Below, one piece after another: positions 61,924 through 64,000 of a stretch of DNA of 64,000 nt. The DNA comes from G963678445 sp963678445 (GTDB lineage: Bacteria; Hydrogenedentota; Hydrogenedentia; Hydrogenedentales; G963678445). How positions within the stretch are numbered: the stretch's first letter is position 1; each line of letters begins with the position of its first letter. The notes beneath the pieces were generated by a model. That model was not told the DNA's origin. It was given only the letters and a program-made list of their open reading frames with translations, and did not search any database. The DNA is taken from NCBI GenBank assembly GCA_963678445.1, contig OY782877.1:186001-250000 (forward strand), in the 5' to 3' direction. Both the position numbers and the translations under genes were made by a program.

Positions 61924-63407
61924 GACTCGAGCCCTTTCTCCGCAAAATCCACTGCGCTAAACAAAGCCCGCGCCTTGTTCACCGTTTCCTCATATTCACA
62001 CTGCGGATCGCTATCGTAGACAATGCCGGCACCGGCCTGTAGATACGCCACATCATCCTTCACTATCATAGTCCGAATCAGAATGCACGTATCCATATCA
62101 CCCGAAAAACTGATATAGCCACATCCACCCGCATAGGGCCCACGACGCTCCGGCTCTAGTTCATCAATAATATTCATCGCCCGGATTTTGGGCGCACCGC
62201 TCACCGTACCCATAGGAAAGGTAGCGCGTAACGCATCATAAGTATCCATCTCCGGCTTCATCTTGCCGGCCACCTCGCTGACAATGTGCATCACATGCGA
62301 GTAGCGCTCCACCACCATAAAACGATCCTCGACGGGTGCTACTGTACCCGGCTCGCTGATACGACCGACATCATTGCGGCCCAAATCCACGAGCATAATG
62401 TGTTCAGCAATTTCCTTCTCGTCCGCCATCAACTCCTCTTCCAGAATCCGATCCTCCTCCGCAGTCGCGCCACGGGGACGGGTCCCTGCGATGGGGCGCA
62501 ACTTGGCTACCCCATCCTGTACGGTCGTCATCACCTCTGGGCTGGAACCCACCAGTGAAAACTCGGGAAACGTCATCAGCACCATATACGGCGATGGATT
62601 GATACACCGCAACGCCCTATACAAATTGGGCGGACTGGCGTAGACAGGGCGCTTGAAACGCTGTGAGAGCACTACCTGGAAGATGTCGCCAGCGGTGATG
62701 TATTCCTTGGCCTTCTCCACCGCTGCACAAAAATCTTCACGGGTAAAATTTGACTCCATCGCAATTTCATCAGCATTGGAATGCAACCGCTCTGTAGTGA
62801 CCATCAACGGCCCCCGCAGCTTCTTCTCCAAAGCATCTATCTTACGAACCGCATCGTTATACGCCGCCTCCACATTGCCACGCACATGCGTATTGGCTAC
62901 GATTTTAATCTTGTTGTTAACATGATCAAAAATCAGCATCGTATCCGTAATCATGAAATACAGATCCGGCAGGTTTAAGGTATCCGGATTCTCATCCGCT
63001 ATATCCTCAAAAAAACGAACCTGATCGTATGACATGTAGCCAACTGCACCACCATAGAATGAAGGCAAACCTTCTACTGGAATCGGCTGGTACTCGGCCA
63101 TCAGTTTGCGAAGTTCACCCAAGGGATCGTCGGACTCAAAGGAGCCTTCGCATCCTTCACGTATAATCGAAACCTGACGTCCTTTCGAACGGAAGATTAC
63201 CGACGGATTCGCACCTAAAAATGAATATTGCCCAATAGAATCGGCGCGCTCCACACTTTCCAATAAAAATGCGTACGGCGCCATCCGTGCAATCTTCAAA
63301 TATGCCGTTACCGGCGTTTCCAAATCCGCCAGAATCTCACGATAAATCGGTGCTACCGCACCCTGTCTTACCTGTTTGCGAAATGTATCAATATCCGGAT
63401 AAATCAT
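61920..63407 (-). CDS. trpE: Anthranilate synthase component I
   Basis: Makes anthranilate from chorismate, the first step of tryptophan synthesis. The tryptophan-binding feedback motif is present near the N-terminus (FLLESVERADSIGQYSFLG, with LLES), and the chorismate-binding domain has RPIAGTRPRGAT, LVDLGRNDVGR and ATFPMGTVSGAPK. Length 495 is normal. AAGGGG lies before the ATG. It overlaps trpG and follows hisI by 37 bases, so all three may be one transcript. No trpD, C, B or A is in the window. Confidence 0.96.
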   Translation of the reverse strand: MIYPDIDTFRKQVRQGAVAPIYREILADLETPVTAYLKIARMAPYAFLLESVERADSIGQYSFLGANPSVIFRSKGRQVSIIREGCEGSFESDDPLGELRKLMAEYQPIPVEGLPSFYGGAVGYMSYDQVRFFEDIADENPDTLNLPDLYFMITDTMLIFDHVNNKIKIVANTHVRGNVEAAYNDAVRKIDALEKKLRGPLMVTTERLHSNADEIAMESNFTREDFCAAVEKAKEYITAGDIFQVVLSQRFKRPVYASPPNLYRALRCINPSPYMVLMTFPEFSLVGSSPEVMTTVQDGVAKLRPIAGTRPRGATAEEDRILEEELMADEKEIAEHIMLVDLGRNDVGRISEPGTVAPVEDRFMVVERYSHVMHIVSEVAGKMKPEMDTYDALRATFPMGTVSGAPKIRAMNIIDELEPERRGPYAGGCGYISFSGDMDTCILIRTMIVKDDVAYLQAGAGIVYDSDPQCEYEETVNKARALFSAVDFAEKGLES

Positions 63408-63444
63408 CTTATCCCCTTTCCATCACACCACCCTCGAAGAACGA

Positions 63445-63810
63445 CTAGCTTTCTGCAATGCCGTCGCCGTCGAGAGTAATCGTGCCGTCATCATTTACTA
63501 AGCGATAAAAACAACTGGTCTCATTCGTGTGGCATGTCGGCCCTACGGGATCGCAACGCACCACCAACGCATCCGCATCGCAATCCGTGTGCATATCCAC
63601 AACATTCAACACATTGCCCGATGTTTCCCCTTTAAGCCACAACTTTTGGCGTGACCGTGACCAGAAACACGCCTTTTTCTCCTTCATCGTAATCGCCAGC
63701 GATTCCTCGTTCATATACCCAACCATCAGTACCTGCCCTGTCTTATAGTGCTGAATCACTGCGCAAATGAGGCCTTTGTCATCAAATTTAATAATGTCAT
63801 TCAATTTCAT
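63445..63810 (-). CDS. hisI: Phosphoribosyl-AMP cyclohydrolase
   Basis: Third step of histidine synthesis, opening the purine ring of phosphoribosyl-AMP. The metal site is intact: HTDCDAD (Asp76, Cys77, Asp78, Asp80) and GPTCHTNETSCF (Cys93, Cys100). The protein is the single-function HisI with no fused HisE. The frame extends to 63912, but ATG 63808-63810 (MKLNDIIKFDDKGLICAVIQ) has GGAG eight bases upstream and gives 121 residues, the usual length. trpE follows; a his-trp pairing is known from other bacteria. Confidence 0.94.
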   Translation of the reverse strand: MKLNDIIKFDDKGLICAVIQHYKTGQVLMVGYMNEESLAITMKEKKACFWSRSRQKLWLKGETSGNVLNVVDMHTDCDADALVVRCDPVGPTCHTNETSCFYRLVNDDGTITLDGDGIAES

Positions 63811-64000
63811 TTTTCTTCTCCAAGTGCGCACAGGCACCCTAACGTATAAGCCTAGACCAAAATACATGCATACAAATCGCCCATCAGGGCACAGTTGTAT
63901 GAAAAGCATCATCTCATAAAAACATCGCTACTATAGCAACAATATCCGCTACACAACCGATCTGTCACGGGTCCCCGGTTCCCAAAAAAAATCGTCCGTC
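63811..64000. other. Upstream region of hisI to the window end
   Basis: 190 bases containing the ribosome-binding site and presumably the promoter of hisI-trpE-trpG. A possible TATAGT with a TTGTGT 15 bases upstream lies around 63930-63957 on the minus strand; the spacing is short. I see no attenuator peptide or T-box. Confidence 0.35.

Noticed and set aside
1..64000. CRISPR array, rRNA, prophage or IS element
   Set aside because: No regularly spaced direct repeats, rRNA-like stretches, transposases, integrases or phage structural genes were recognised; the only repeats are the dispersed hairpin elements.

Overview
The window comes from a bacterial chromosome of roughly 50% GC. It carries no phage, plasmid, IS element or CRISPR array that I can recognise. 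The mix points to a heterotrophic, carbohydrate-degrading Gram-negative bacterium: DUF1080 and GDSL lipoproteins, a GH127 beta-L-arabinofuranosidase, GH20-like and TIM-barrel glycosidase-like proteins, FG-GAP repeat proteins, a Tat system, and scattered single-gene or short-operon biosynthesis loci. My best guess is Candidatus Hydrogenedentota or another PVC-adjacent phylum. This is inference from gene content only; no marker gene was compared.

Layout. 1-6.8 kb: the N-terminal third of IlvD, then an ABC-2 exporter operon (ATPase, permease, two FG-GAP/VCBS proteins) and an unassigned P-loop protein, all on the minus strand. 7-9 kb: polyamine genes (SpeD and a SpeB-type ureohydrolase). 9-14.4 kb: a GDSL plus 2x DUF1080 lipoprotein, a CPA2 antiporter fused to a PTS EIIA domain, and an AT-rich HEPN protein. 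14.4-24.3 kb: a secreted propeller-like protein, a PLD-like protein, a TetR regulator with a perfect operator palindrome, a membrane M28 peptidase, a GH20-like protein with a CBM9-like end, and a PurF paralogue without the N-terminal cysteine. 24.6-33.7 kb: a REC-PAS-GGDEF protein, HtrA, GlnD, a secreted all-alpha glycosidase-like protein and a lone receiver domain. 33.7-40 kb: core genes folC, accD, a zinc-ribbon coiled-coil protein, ilvN, pth, rplY, prs and tRNA-Gln(UUG). 40-51.8 kb: a TIM-barrel protein, a polyprenyl diphosphate synthase, a polytopic membrane protein, a 903-residue lipoprotein, a plastid-terminal-oxidase-like diiron oxidase and GH127. 52-64 kb: an NAD salvage operon (Nudix-pncA-pncB), leuA, two small genes, tatC-tatB-methyltransferase, a small membrane protein, and trpE-trpG with hisI upstream.

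Genes that plausibly act together: nicotinamidase and nicotinate phosphoribosyltransferase with a Nudix hydrolase (translationally coupled); TatC with TatB; TrpE with TrpG; Prs, bL25 and Pth behind a strong promoter and a tRNA; and the ABC-2 pair with its two FG-GAP partners.

The most striking feature outside the genes is a family of about ten dispersed intergenic repeats of roughly 75-115 bp. Each has a GCGGTC/GACCGC hairpin, and most have a second hairpin around GGTATGG...CC(A)TACC or GTCAGG...CCTGAC. Most copies sit directly after the stop codon of a co-oriented gene, sometimes starting inside it, and one is an exact 100-bp tandem duplication. Other points to check: two genes whose -10 box sits six bases before the ATG (likely leaderless), a 53-codon open frame continuing past a TGA, and an orphan intrinsic terminator that suggests a small RNA.
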